From the NCBI GenBank assembly GCA_029961055.1, contig JASBVM010000046.1:1-38562 (forward strand): a stretch of 38,562 nucleotides of DNA. Direction: 5' to 3'. Below, piece after piece: positions 31,848-38,562 of the stretch (position 1 is its first letter; each line of letters opens with the position of its first letter). Under the pieces are notes generated by a model, which saw only the letters and a list, made by a program, of their open reading frames with translations, made no database searches and was not told the origin of the DNA. The stretch is from Bacillota bacterium. Its GTDB lineage: Bacteria; Bacillota; Sulfobacillia; JAIMAT01. Both the position numbers and the translations under genes were made by a program.

Positions 31848-31908
31848 GCCGCTCCGGGGCCAGCCCTCCCCGGCGGGGGGAGGAAGTTCGGACGAAGGTG
31901 GGTTGCGC

Positions 31909-33231
31909 GTGAGCCGACTGGTGATCCATGGGAATCGCCCGCTGAAGGGGATCATTCCGGTCTCCGGACGGAAGAACTCGGCCGTGGCGGTCATCCCCGC
32001 CGCCGTCATGGCGAGCGGACCGAGCGTGCTGGGCAACATCCCCGACATCGCCGACGTCCGCACCTCCCTCCAGATCCTCGACGCGCTGGGGGCCTCCTGG
32101 AAATGGACGGCGCCCCACACGCTCTGGATCGACCCGCGGCCGCTCCACACCCAGCGTGTCCCGGCGGCGCTGGGGAAGCGGATGCGCGCCTCGTACTACT
32201 TCCTGGGGGCGCTGCTGGGGCGGCTGGGCGAGGCGGTGACGCCGGTTCCCGGCGGGGACGACATCGGCCAGCGCCCCATCGACCAGCACCTGAAGGGCTT
32301 CGCCGCCCTGGGCGCCACGGCGACGGTGGCCGGCGGCGACATCCGGGTCGGGGCGACGCGCCTGGAGGGGGCGCGGATCTACCTGGACGTGGTCAGCGTC
32401 GGCGCCACCATCAACCTGATGCTGGCCGCGGTCCTGACGCCCGGCGTGACCGTCCTCGAGAACGCGGCGCGGGAGCCGCACGTGGTGGACGTGGCCAACT
32501 TCCTGAACGCCATGGGCGGCTACGTGACCGGCGCCGGCACCGACGTGATCAAGATCCGCGGCGTGGAGGAACTCCACGGGGCGGAGCACGCCATCATCCC
32601 GGACGAGATCGAGGCCGCCACCTACATGATCGCCACCGCCGGCACCGGCGGCGACGTCCTGCTGGAGAACGTGGTCCCGCAGCACCTGGAGCCGGTGACC
32701 GCCAAGCTGCGCGAGGCCGGCTGCGAGATCCGGGAGGAGGACGAGACGATCCGCATCCGGGCGGAAGGAAGGCCCCGCGCCACCCAGGTGAAGACGCTCC
32801 CCTACCCCGGCTTCCCCACGGACGCGCAGCCGCCCATGACCGCGCTCCTCAGCGTGGCGGACGGGACCAGCGTGGTCACCGAGACCATCTGGGAGAACCG
32901 CTTCCACCACGCGGCGGAGCTCCGGCGGATGGGGGCGCGGATCCGGGTGGAGGAGCGGACGGCGGTGGTCCAGGGCGTGGAGCGGCTGGAAGGGGCCGAC
33001 GTGCGCGAGGTGAGCGACCTGCGCTCCTCTGCGGCGCTGGTGGTGGCCGGGTTGATCGCCCACGGGACCACCCGCATCTTCGGCCTGGAGTACCTGGACC
33101 GGGGATACGAGGCGCTGGTGGAGAAGCTGAGCGGCGTCGGCGCCTATATCGAACGGTTCGACGACGACCGGGTGCGCCTGGAGCCGGAGGACGTCCTCTC
33201 GGACTCCCTGGAGGGGCGCCAGGGCGCCTGA
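31909..33231 (+). CDS. murA: MurA, UDP-N-acetylglucosamine 1-carboxyvinyltransferase with Asp in place of the active-site Cys
   Basis: A 440-residue enzyme for the first committed step of peptidoglycan synthesis (enolpyruvyl transfer from PEP to UDP-GlcNAc). The family motifs are present: VSGRKNSAVAV with K22-N23, RMRASYYFLGALLGR, RPIDQHLKGFAALGA, VSVGATINLM and ENAAREPHVVD. The catalytic loop reads PGGDDIGQRP, with D117 where most MurA have Cys115 (PGGCxIGxRP). Asp at this site is active but insensitive to fosfomycin in Mycobacterium and Chlamydia. GTG 31909 was chosen over TTG 31903 because GAAGGTGG is spaced correctly only for it. It follows the walRKHI operon after 61 bases and may be read from it. 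Confidence 0.95.
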   Translation: MSRLVIHGNRPLKGIIPVSGRKNSAVAVIPAAVMASGPSVLGNIPDIADVRTSLQILDALGASWKWTAPHTLWIDPRPLHTQRVPAALGKRMRASYYFLGALLGRLGEAVTPVPGGDDIGQRPIDQHLKGFAALGATATVAGGDIRVGATRLEGARIYLDVVSVGATINLMLAAVLTPGVTVLENAAREPHVVDVANFLNAMGGYVTGAGTDVIKIRGVEELHGAEHAIIPDEIEAATYMIATAGTGGDVLLENVVPQHLEPVTAKLREAGCEIREEDETIRIRAEGRPRATQVKTLPYPGFPTDAQPPMTALLSVADGTSVVTETIWENRFHHAAELRRMGARIRVEERTAVVQGVERLEGADVREVSDLRSSAALVVAGLIAHGTTRIFGLEYLDRGYEALVEKLSGVGAYIERFDDDRVRLEPEDVLSDSLEGRQGA

Positions 33232-33281
33232 GGTCGCCGGCGCCGGTGAGCGGCCGGGGTGGCCGGCCGGAGCCTCCCGGC

Positions 33282-35384
33282 TCAGGGCAGCCGGAGGCGA
33301 GGAAGGTGGAGATGAGGCCAGGAGCCGCCGGCGGGCGGGCGCCGCGAGGCGCGGTCCCCGGCGGCCTTCTTCGCACCCGGGGTCGTGGCGGTCGCCGGGG
33401 GATTCGAGCCGGGGCGCGGCCCCTTCCCCTCGGGCGGGAGCGGGCCGCGGCCGCCGGCGCTCCCCCAGGCGGGGCTGACGGTCCGGGGGGCGGTCCCCTT
33501 GATGAACCACTCCTCGGTCACCGGCGAGGTGGGATTGGGCAGGAGGCCGTCGACGGCGGAGATGGCCAGCCGTTCCACGTCCGGCGGAGGGACGAAGTCC
33601 GAGGCCGGGTGCAGGCTGAGCGCCTTCTGCATGAAGTCGGCCCAGATGGGGCCGGCCAGGGTGGCGCCCACCCCCTGCATGGGCGTCGGCCGGTCGTAAC
33701 CGACCCAGGTGACGGCGACCAGGTTGGTGGAGTAGCCGGCGAACCAGGCGTCGACGCTCCGGTCGGTGGTGCCGGTCTTGCCCGCCACGGGGAGCCCGCC
33801 CACCCAGCGCTGGAGGCTGGAGCCGGTCCCGTTCCGGATCACGTCCTCCATCGCCTGGGTCAGGAGGAAGGCGACGCCCGGCGCGACAACCGGCGTCGCC
33901 TCCGGTCGGACATCGAGGAGGGGGCGGCCGTCCGGTCCCACGATGCCGCGGATGGCGAAGGGGACCACCCGCCGGCCGCCGTTGGCCAGGGCTGCGTAGA
34001 CCTGGGAGAGCTCCAGCGGGGTGAGCGCCGAGCTGCCCAGGGCGATGGTCAGGTCGTCCCCCAGCGGGCTGGTCACGCCCAGGCGGCGCGCCATCTCGCG
34101 GATCCGCGCCACGCCCTCGACGGCCGCCCAGCGGACGGCCACCACGTTGTCCGACTGGGCGATGGCCTCGCGGATGGTGAGCGGCCGGTTCTGGTAGGGC
34201 GGCTCGCCTTCGCCCGCGTAGTTCCGGGGCACATAGAGCTGGCCGGGCTCGCGCCCGGGAAAGGCGACGTAGGTCGACATCTGGCGGTCGGCCAGGGTGT
34301 AGCCCGACTCCAGCACCGCCGCGTAGAGGACGGGCTTGAACGCCGAACCGGTCTGCCGCCGGGTGAAGAGGTGGTCGAGGGCGCCGGCGGGCCCGGCGCC
34401 GCCGACCGCGGCGCGGATCGCGCCCGACGCCGGGTCGAGGGCGACCAGGGCGGCCTGGGGAGGCCCGCTGACCCCCTTGCCCACGTTCCCCGGGCGCTCC
34501 CGCTCCACCGCCTGCTCCGCGGCTTTCTGCAGGGCCGGGTCCATGGTGGTGAGGATGCGGTAGCCGCCGCCCTCCACCACCGGGGCCAGATCCGGGTAGC
34601 GCCGGGCCAGCTCCTCCCTCACCAGCTGGTCGAACCAGGCGGTGGCCTCGGTGCGGCCGAGGCCGCGGAGGCGGAGCGGCTCGGCGGCCAGCTGCTCGGC
34701 CTGCCGGCGGCTCAGGTGGCCGGCTGCCACCATCCGGTCAAGCACCTCGCGCCGGCGCGACAGGGCGCGCTGCCTGTCGGTGTAGGGGGAATCGAGCTCG
34801 GGGGCGCGGATCAGGCCGGCGATCATGGCGGACTCGGCCGGCGTCAGGCGCCAGACAGGCTTCCCGAAGTAGAGCTGGGCCGCGGCGCCGACGCCCCGGG
34901 CCCCGTACCCCAGGTAGACGCGGTTGAGGTACATCTCCAGGATCTTGGACCGCGGGTACCAGCGCGCCAGCTGGAGCGCCAGGACCAGCTCCTGCAGCTT
35001 CCTGGTCAGCGTCCGCCGGGGGGTCAGGTAGAGGTTCTTGGCCAGCTGCTGGGTGATGGTGCTGCCGCCCTCCACGATCCGGCCGGCACGCAGGTCGGTC
35101 CAGGCGGCGCGGGCCAGGCCGACGGGGTCGATGCCGAACTCGTGCCAGAAGCGGCTGTCCTCGGTGTCGACCACCGCCTGCACCAGCGAAGGCGGGATGC
35201 GTGAGAACGGGACGTAGGCGGGCGCCTGGGCGGGCGAGGGCATGACCCGCCCGTAGGCGTCGAGGAGCAGGGGCGGGCGCACGATCCGGGGAGGCGGCGG
35301 TGGGACCAGCGCCACGTAGGCGGCCAGCGCTGCCAGGCCGGCGAGAACGATGAGGACGAGACCGGCAAGGATCCGGCGCAGCAA
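33282..35384 (-). CDS. Class A penicillin-binding protein (PBP1A type)
   Basis: About 700 residues. One N-terminal membrane helix (about 3-28) is followed by the GT51 glycosyltransferase domain (VVDTEDSRFWHEFGIDPVGLARA, EGGSTITQQLAKNLYL, KLQELVLALQLARWYPRSKILEMYLNRVYLG) and the transpeptidase domain with the SxxK motif in TGSAFKP, the SDN motif and KTGTT. A disordered proline/glycine-rich basic tail (~70 residues) ends the protein. It polymerises and cross-links peptidoglycan outside the cell. TTG 35384 was chosen because a purine-rich GAGGGGGGG site fits it; GTG 35399 is also in frame but sits only one base behind GGAGG. It converges on murA, with only 50 bases between the stops. Confidence 0.94.
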   Translation of the reverse strand: MLRRILAGLVLIVLAGLAALAAYVALVPPPPPRIVRPPLLLDAYGRVMPSPAQAPAYVPFSRIPPSLVQAVVDTEDSRFWHEFGIDPVGLARAAWTDLRAGRIVEGGSTITQQLAKNLYLTPRRTLTRKLQELVLALQLARWYPRSKILEMYLNRVYLGYGARGVGAAAQLYFGKPVWRLTPAESAMIAGLIRAPELDSPYTDRQRALSRRREVLDRMVAAGHLSRRQAEQLAAEPLRLRGLGRTEATAWFDQLVREELARRYPDLAPVVEGGGYRILTTMDPALQKAAEQAVERERPGNVGKGVSGPPQAALVALDPASGAIRAAVGGAGPAGALDHLFTRRQTGSAFKPVLYAAVLESGYTLADRQMSTYVAFPGREPGQLYVPRNYAGEGEPPYQNRPLTIREAIAQSDNVVAVRWAAVEGVARIREMARRLGVTSPLGDDLTIALGSSALTPLELSQVYAALANGGRRVVPFAIRGIVGPDGRPLLDVRPEATPVVAPGVAFLLTQAMEDVIRNGTGSSLQRWVGGLPVAGKTGTTDRSVDAWFAGYSTNLVAVTWVGYDRPTPMQGVGATLAGPIWADFMQKALSLHPASDFVPPPDVERLAISAVDGLLPNPTSPVTEEWFIKGTAPRTVSPAWGSAGGRGPLPPEGKGPRPGSNPPATATTPGAKKAAGDRASRRPPAGGSWPHLHLPRLRLP

Positions 35385-35390
35385 GCGTCC

Positions 35391-35437
35391 CCCCCTCACC
35401 CCTCCGCGGGGGAGTTTCCCCGCCCGCGGGGGGAGGG
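35391..35437. other. GC-rich inverted repeat between divergent genes
   Basis: CCCCTCCGCGGG and CCCGCGGGGGGAGGG pair imperfectly around a pyrimidine/purine loop, between the starts of the penicillin-binding protein and the DUF1802 gene. It may be an operator or leader structure; no T-run follows. Confidence 0.35.
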
Positions 35438-35491
35438 ATGCGCCCGAGAATCCCGAAATGTTCCAGCAACGAGCATGAGGGGGGTACCGAA

Positions 35492-36163
35492 GTGCCTCTG
35501 TTTGGCCGCCTGCGCCGAAGGGCTCCGGAGCCGGCTCCCCCGGCGGAGCCCGAACAGCCTCCGGAGCCGGCAGCGCCCCCGCTGGCGTTGAAGCTCTGGG
35601 CCACGGTCATCCGCGGGCTCGACCGCGGCGACCAGACGCTGATCCTGCTTCCTGCCGTGAAGGAGGGGGAGGCCGGCGGGGTCGAGGCGGATCGCTTCTA
35701 CCTGTATCCGGTCTTCGAGGGTCAGCGGCACGAGCTCCTGGCGGCCGGCCTGCGCGACCTCCTGGTCTCCCAGGTGTCCATGGAGGACGCCGGCCCCGGC
35801 CGTGTCTCCATGCGGCACTGGGTGCGGGTGAGCGACATCCGCCGCATCGACAGCGAGGCGGCGCTGCGGGCGCTGGAACCCTTCCTGGTGGTCGACCCGA
35901 TCCGTTATCCGCGCGAGGTGCTGGGCTGGGAGCCGGGGCAGGCGCTCTGGGTGGTGGTGGTCCGGGTCTTCCGGATGCGCCGTTCGCAGAGCGTCCCGCT
36001 CCGGCCGGAGTACGAGGAGGACCGCCGCTGGGTGACGCTGGACGCCTCGGATGCCCGGGAGCTTCCTCCCATTCCGCCCGCCGGTTTTGAGATCTGCATC
36101 TCGGACACCGCCTTCTCGCACGACCGGGCGGAGATCCTGAAGACGCTGGCGCCCTACGCCTGA
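35492..36163 (+). CDS. DUF1802 family protein
   Basis: A 223-residue soluble protein. After a proline-rich N-terminus (residues 12-35), the DUF1802 pattern starts with LALKLWATVIRGLDRGDQTLILL and continues with DRFYLYPVFEGQRHELL, the expected place of the family's H-x-x-F-L-L-Y-P-T-F-E-H-Q element, and then VDPIRYPREVLGWEPGQALWVVVVRVFRM. The family has no established function. GTG 35492 follows GAGGGGGG; the open frame continues upstream to 35438. It diverges from the penicillin-binding protein and is followed by arginine decarboxylase behind a stem-loop. Confidence 0.82.
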   Translation: MPLFGRLRRRAPEPAPPAEPEQPPEPAAPPLALKLWATVIRGLDRGDQTLILLPAVKEGEAGGVEADRFYLYPVFEGQRHELLAAGLRDLLVSQVSMEDAGPGRVSMRHWVRVSDIRRIDSEAALRALEPFLVVDPIRYPREVLGWEPGQALWVVVVRVFRMRRSQSVPLRPEYEEDRRWVTLDASDARELPPIPPAGFEICISDTAFSHDRAEILKTLAPYA

Positions 36164-36167
36164 GCGA

Positions 36168-36191
36168 GCCCGGGGGGACGAGCCCCCGGGG
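36168..36191 (+). terminator. Stem-loop behind the DUF1802 gene
   Basis: CCCGGGGG (36169-36176) pairs perfectly with CCCCCGGG (36183-36190) around a six-base loop, six bases after the stop codon. It lacks a U-tract, which is common for hairpins in very GC-rich genomes. Confidence 0.45.
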
Positions 36192-36234
36192 AAGCGCCGG
36201 TGTTCGGGCGGGCACCCCTGCGCACGGAGAGCGG

Positions 36235-36240
36235 TATAAT
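36235..36240 (+). promoter_or_regulatory. Consensus -10 element upstream of the arginine decarboxylase gene
   Basis: A perfect TATAAT lies 99 bases before the start codon. As with the MFS gene, no clear -35 hexamer is found at normal spacing. The predicted leader is about 90 bases. Confidence 0.5.
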
Positions 36241-36338
36241 GTCGCGGACCCGGACAGGATGGGCCTTGCCCGAGGGCTTCCACCTGTGCAAGTGCCGCGG
36301 CGCTCCCCGGGTCACTCTCCGGATCGGGGGTCGATCGC

Positions 36339-36797
36339 TTGCTGCCCACGCCCAAGCGGGTCAAGCTGACCGCTGGCGCCGCCGAGGGTGACCAGCCCCT
36401 CACCGCCTTTGACAAGGCGCTGCTTCAGGCCGGCATCGGCAACCTCAACCTGATCAAGGTCTCCAGCATCCTTCCGCCGCGCTGCACGTACGAAGAGGAA
36501 TTCCCGATCCCGCCCGGCTCCCTGACGCCGACGGCCTACGGGACGCTGGTCTCGACGGAGCCGGGGAAGGAGATCTCCGCCGCCATCGCGCTGGGTTTCT
36601 CCCGGGACGACTACGGTGTGATCATGGAGTTCTCCGGCTACTGCGGGGAGGAGGAGGCGCGAAGCCGCGTCGAGGCCATGGTCCGCGAGGCTTTCGCCAT
36701 CCGCGGGAAGGAGCTGGTGGACATCCGCACGGTGGCCGTCTCCCACCGCGTCGAGAAGACCGGCGCGGTGGTGGCCGCCGCCGTCCTCTGGTACTGA
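36339..36797 (+). CDS. pdaD: Pyruvoyl-dependent arginine decarboxylase
   Basis: A 152-residue proenzyme that forms agmatine from arginine, the entry to polyamine synthesis without ornithine. The self-cleavage site is NLIKV-S42-S43-ILPP; cleavage between the serines leaves a pyruvoyl group on the larger chain. Other family features are PRCTYEEEFPIPPG, PTAYGTLVSTEPGKEISAAIALGF and a C-terminal VEKTGAVVAAAVLWY. Length is normal for the family (about 150-165). TTG 36339 is the first in-frame start before the family homology, with a weak GGGGGT site. No agmatinase or spermidine synthase gene is seen in the window. The family is common in archaea and in some thermophilic bacteria and Chlamydia. Confidence 0.92.
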   Translation: MLPTPKRVKLTAGAAEGDQPLTAFDKALLQAGIGNLNLIKVSSILPPRCTYEEEFPIPPGSLTPTAYGTLVSTEPGKEISAAIALGFSRDDYGVIMEFSGYCGEEEARSRVEAMVREAFAIRGKELVDIRTVAVSHRVEKTGAVVAAAVLWY

Positions 36798-37043
36798 CCC
36801 GGTCCACCTCGTAGACCGCCCCGCCGCCCCCGCCGTCGTCCGGTGCGCCCGGTCGCGCGGGGGTCCTCTTTCTCCCCTGCTTCCGCCTCTCGCGGCACCC
36901 GTGTCCGAACGGAATGCCATGATGCGGCACGCGTATTACAGTCGATTCAACGAACGGTCGACCACCCCCAGGCCGGGAACGGTCGTCTGCCTGTTTGCCG
37001 ACAGGAACGAACCTCGCACGAGAGCAGCACATGGAGAAGTTCG
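36798..37043. other. Intergenic region upstream of the TPR-peptide pair
   Basis: No gene is supported. Two direct copies of GAACGGTCG lie at 36952-36960 and 36977-36985, 25 bases apart, with related GAACGG and GAACGAAC words nearby. The region is A/T-richer than its surroundings (GTATTACAGTCGATTCAACG, 36932-36951), as expected for a promoter, but no clear -35/-10 pair is visible. Confidence 0.45.
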
Positions 37044-38072
37044 ATGGAGGGGGAACGGATGGAGCTGGAGGAGCTGGCGGCGGCCGCCGCCCAGCTTGCC
37101 GCGCGGGGGGAGCTGGAGGCGGCGCGGCGCAAGTGGCGCGAGGCGAGGCGACGGGCCCGCGCGCAGCGCGACGTCGCCAAGAGGGTGGAGATCGGCCTCC
37201 GCTGGGCGGAGGCGGAGGCACGCTGGGGGGATCCGGCGACCGCCGAGCGGCTGGCGCGGGAACAGGCCGACCTGGCCCGGCGGGAGGGGCTGGAGAGGCT
37301 CTTCGTCCGGGCCGAGCTCCTCCTCGGCCGCCAGGCCCGCGACCGCTCGGAGCTGGAGAAGGCGCTCACGCACTTCGCCCTGGCGCTGGACCAGGCGGAG
37401 CGGGGCGAGGAGCCGCACCCGGAGGAATGGCTGGACATCGGGCTGGCCTTCCTGAGCGTGGGCATGGCGGCGCCGGCGGAGGCCTCCTACCGGGCGGCGC
37501 TGGCGCATACGCTGACGGGGCGCCAGACCGCCAAGGCGCTGATGGGGCTGGCGGCGGCCCTGGCCCGGCTGGAACGGGCGGGGGAGGCGGTGGAGACGGC
37601 GCGCCGGGCGCTCGACGTGGCGCAGGCGACGGGCCAGCAGGATCTGGTGCCGGAGCTCCGGACCAACGTGATGATCTACCTGGCCGACGCCGGCCGCGCG
37701 GCGGAGGCCCGCCCGATCCTGGCCGACCTGGAGCGGAGGGGCGATCTCCCCGAATGGTGGGTGCGACAGGCCGGGGCGGAAGCCGCCCGCATACTCTGGG
37801 AGTGCGGGGAGCCCTCTGCCGCGGGGGAGTGGGCGGAGCGGGCGCTGGCCGCGGGGGCCTCCGGCTACCAGGCCGCGCTGGCCCACTACGTCCTCTGGCG
37901 CTTCAAGCGCCACCTGGGCGACGAGGAAGGCGCCCAGGCCGAGATCGAGGCCGTCATGCACCTGGCCGCGGGCGCCCGCGACCGGCCGGAAGACGGCCAT
38001 GCCATGGTCCGCCTCCTGGTGAGGCTCCTGACCGCCCTCGACCAGCCGCTTCCCCTCGGCGAAGGCGCCTGA
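37044..38072 (+). CDS. TPR-repeat protein, candidate peptide receptor (Rap-like)
   Basis: A 342-residue, fully helical protein built of TPR-like helix pairs from start to end. Examples are AARGELEAARRKWREA, ALTHFALALDQAERG, DIGLAFLSVGMAAPAEASYRAALAH, ALMGLAAALARLERAGEAVETARRALDVA and WAERALAAGASGYQAALAHYVLW. It has no membrane segment, no helix-turn-helix domain and no catalytic domain. ATG 37044 has GGAGAAG upstream; ATG 37059, behind GGAGGGGG, is equally good. The gene for a short exported peptide with two repeats follows 23 bases after the stop codon. TPR protein plus exported small peptide is the Rap-Phr arrangement of the RRNPP family, where re-imported peptide changes the TPR protein's binding partner. 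A function as receptor is inference from this arrangement. Confidence 0.85.
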   Translation: MEGERMELEELAAAAAQLAARGELEAARRKWREARRRARAQRDVAKRVEIGLRWAEAEARWGDPATAERLAREQADLARREGLERLFVRAELLLGRQARDRSELEKALTHFALALDQAERGEEPHPEEWLDIGLAFLSVGMAAPAEASYRAALAHTLTGRQTAKALMGLAAALARLERAGEAVETARRALDVAQATGQQDLVPELRTNVMIYLADAGRAAEARPILADLERRGDLPEWWVRQAGAEAARILWECGEPSAAGEWAERALAAGASGYQAALAHYVLWRFKRHLGDEEGAQAEIEAVMHLAAGARDRPEDGHAMVRLLVRLLTALDQPLPLGEGA

Positions 38073-38095
38073 CCATCCCGAAAGGATGTGAGGGC

Positions 38096-38272
38096 ATGAA
38101 GGCAATCGTGGCGGCGTGCGCGGTCCTGGCAGCGGCCGCCGGGCTGGCCCTCCTGGCGGGCCACTTCGGCGCAGCCGCGCGGGTGGCGGACTTCCTGCCG
38201 CCCCTCTTCTCGCCGAACGTCCGGGTGGCCGACTTCCTCCCGCCCATCTTCTCCGCGACAGCCGTCCTCTGA
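38096..38272 (+). CDS. Secreted pro-peptide with two 11-residue repeats, candidate signalling peptide
   Basis: A 58-residue peptide starting MKAIVAACAVLAAAAGLALL, a signal sequence with one lysine and a hydrophobic core, followed by GHFGAAA as a plausible signal-peptidase site. The rest contains two copies, RVADFLPPLFS and RVADFLPPIFS, joined by PNV and followed by ATAVL. The two DNA copies differ at four positions in 33: three are synonymous third-base changes and one is Leu to Ile, which indicates selection on the peptide. A purine-rich GGATGTGAGGG site precedes the ATG. It lies 23 bases behind the TPR gene on the same strand. The layout fits a Phr-like pheromone precursor with two mature copies. 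Confidence 0.75.
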   Translation: MKAIVAACAVLAAAAGLALLAGHFGAAARVADFLPPLFSPNVRVADFLPPIFSATAVL

Positions 38273-38344
38273 GCATCGCAGCGGCCGAGTCCGACTTTCC
38301 CCTTGGCGTGCCGTGGACCCAGACCGGCCCGGGCGAGACCGTCC

Positions 38345-38562
38345 GTGGATCGTCCGGGCCGAACTGTCTGTGCGGGACGACCGCCCTCACCCGATGAGCT
38401 CGACGACGAAGAGACCGCCCTCGCGGCCATCGCTACCGTCCTCGCTGAGGGTGACGCGGGGGACTGGCGGGAGATGGACCTCGAACGACTCGCGGCGGTC
38501 ATCGACCGTGTACCGCTTCTGGGGCCGACCTCGCGGGCCCCTTCTTCTCGCTCGCGGCGGCC
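38345..38562 (+). CDS. Possible 5' part of an unknown gene running off the right edge
   Basis: From GTG 38345 the frame is open to the window end (72 codons). It reads as plausible acidic protein from about residue 17 (DELDDEETALAAIATVLAEG, then DWREMDLERLAAVIDRVPLLG). The ribosome site is weak (GGGCGAGA) and the start could be elsewhere. No family is recognised, and the gene is incomplete. Confidence 0.3.
   Translation, partial: MDRPGRTVCAGRPPSPDELDDEETALAAIATVLAEGDAGDWREMDLERLAAVIDRVPLLGPTSRAPSSRSRR

Noticed and set aside
37954-38502. Minus-strand open frame of 182 codons at the right end
   Set aside because: It is serine/arginine/glycine-rich low-complexity sequence antisense to the TPR gene end and the repeat peptide.
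1-38562. CRISPR array, insertion sequence or prophage genes
   Set aside because: No regularly spaced repeat-spacer array, transposase, integrase or phage structural gene was seen on either strand.

Overview
The window is about 38.5 kb of very GC-rich DNA with dense, compact operons. The gene set points to a high-GC member of the Bacillota, in the broad neighbourhood of Symbiobacterium, Thermaerobacter or Limnochorda. The evidence is a WalR-WalK-WalH-WalI cell-wall regulatory operon followed by murA, a PBP1A-type enzyme, a LysM/M23 endopeptidase, Shine-Dalgarno sites of the AGGAGG type, and many GTG and TTG starts. Placement is inference from gene content only; there is no rRNA here.

Left edge (1-2273): a DUF3006 protein and a ComEC-like metallo-beta-lactamase protein with an Excalibur domain on the minus strand, then a small Rieske protein on the plus strand. 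From about 15.65 kb down to 2.27 kb the minus strand carries one long, tightly coupled operon for a membrane-bound uptake [NiFe] hydrogenase. Its order is small subunit, large subunit, cytochrome b, maturation protease, an unknown protein, hypA, hypB, hypF, hypC, hypD, hypE, a DMT-family transporter, an unknown protein and a histidine-rich protein. HypA and HypB insert nickel, HypC-F build the Fe(CN)2CO group, the protease trims the large subunit, and cytochrome b takes electrons from H2 to the quinone pool. hypE as written is frameshifted just before its essential C-terminal cysteine tail.

From 15.65 to 16.95 kb lie an operator-rich intergenic region with a tandem 33-bp-period palindromic repeat, a small unknown gene, and a leader with nested inverted repeats and a Fur-like palindrome ahead of feoA-feoB-feoC (ferrous iron uptake). 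Next come a small membrane protein, tRNA-Gly(CCC) and tRNA-Thr(CGT) with promoter and terminator, a GNAT acetyltransferase lacking its N-terminus, a DUF2079 membrane protein, a 14-TM drug-efflux-type MFS protein and a tandem thioredoxin-fold protein.

From 25.37 to 35.4 kb is the cell-envelope block: LysM-M23 peptidase (minus), walR-walK-walH-walI with one-base to four-base junctions, murA, and a convergent class A penicillin-binding protein. The MurA active-site cysteine is replaced by aspartate, a change known to give intrinsic fosfomycin resistance. The block 35.5-36.8 kb holds a DUF1802 protein and pyruvoyl-dependent arginine decarboxylase.

The right end (37.04-38.27 kb) holds what I consider the most interesting system: a TPR-type all-helical protein without a DNA-binding domain, followed 23 bases later by a 58-residue secreted-type peptide whose C-terminal part consists of two near-identical 11-residue copies (RVADFLPPLFS and RVADFLPPIFS). 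The architecture resembles Rap-Phr peptide signalling (RRNPP family). Several genes (hypE, feoA, feoC, the GNAT gene, the thioredoxin-fold gene) show frame, start or stop anomalies, so single-base errors in GC-rich sequence should be kept in mind.
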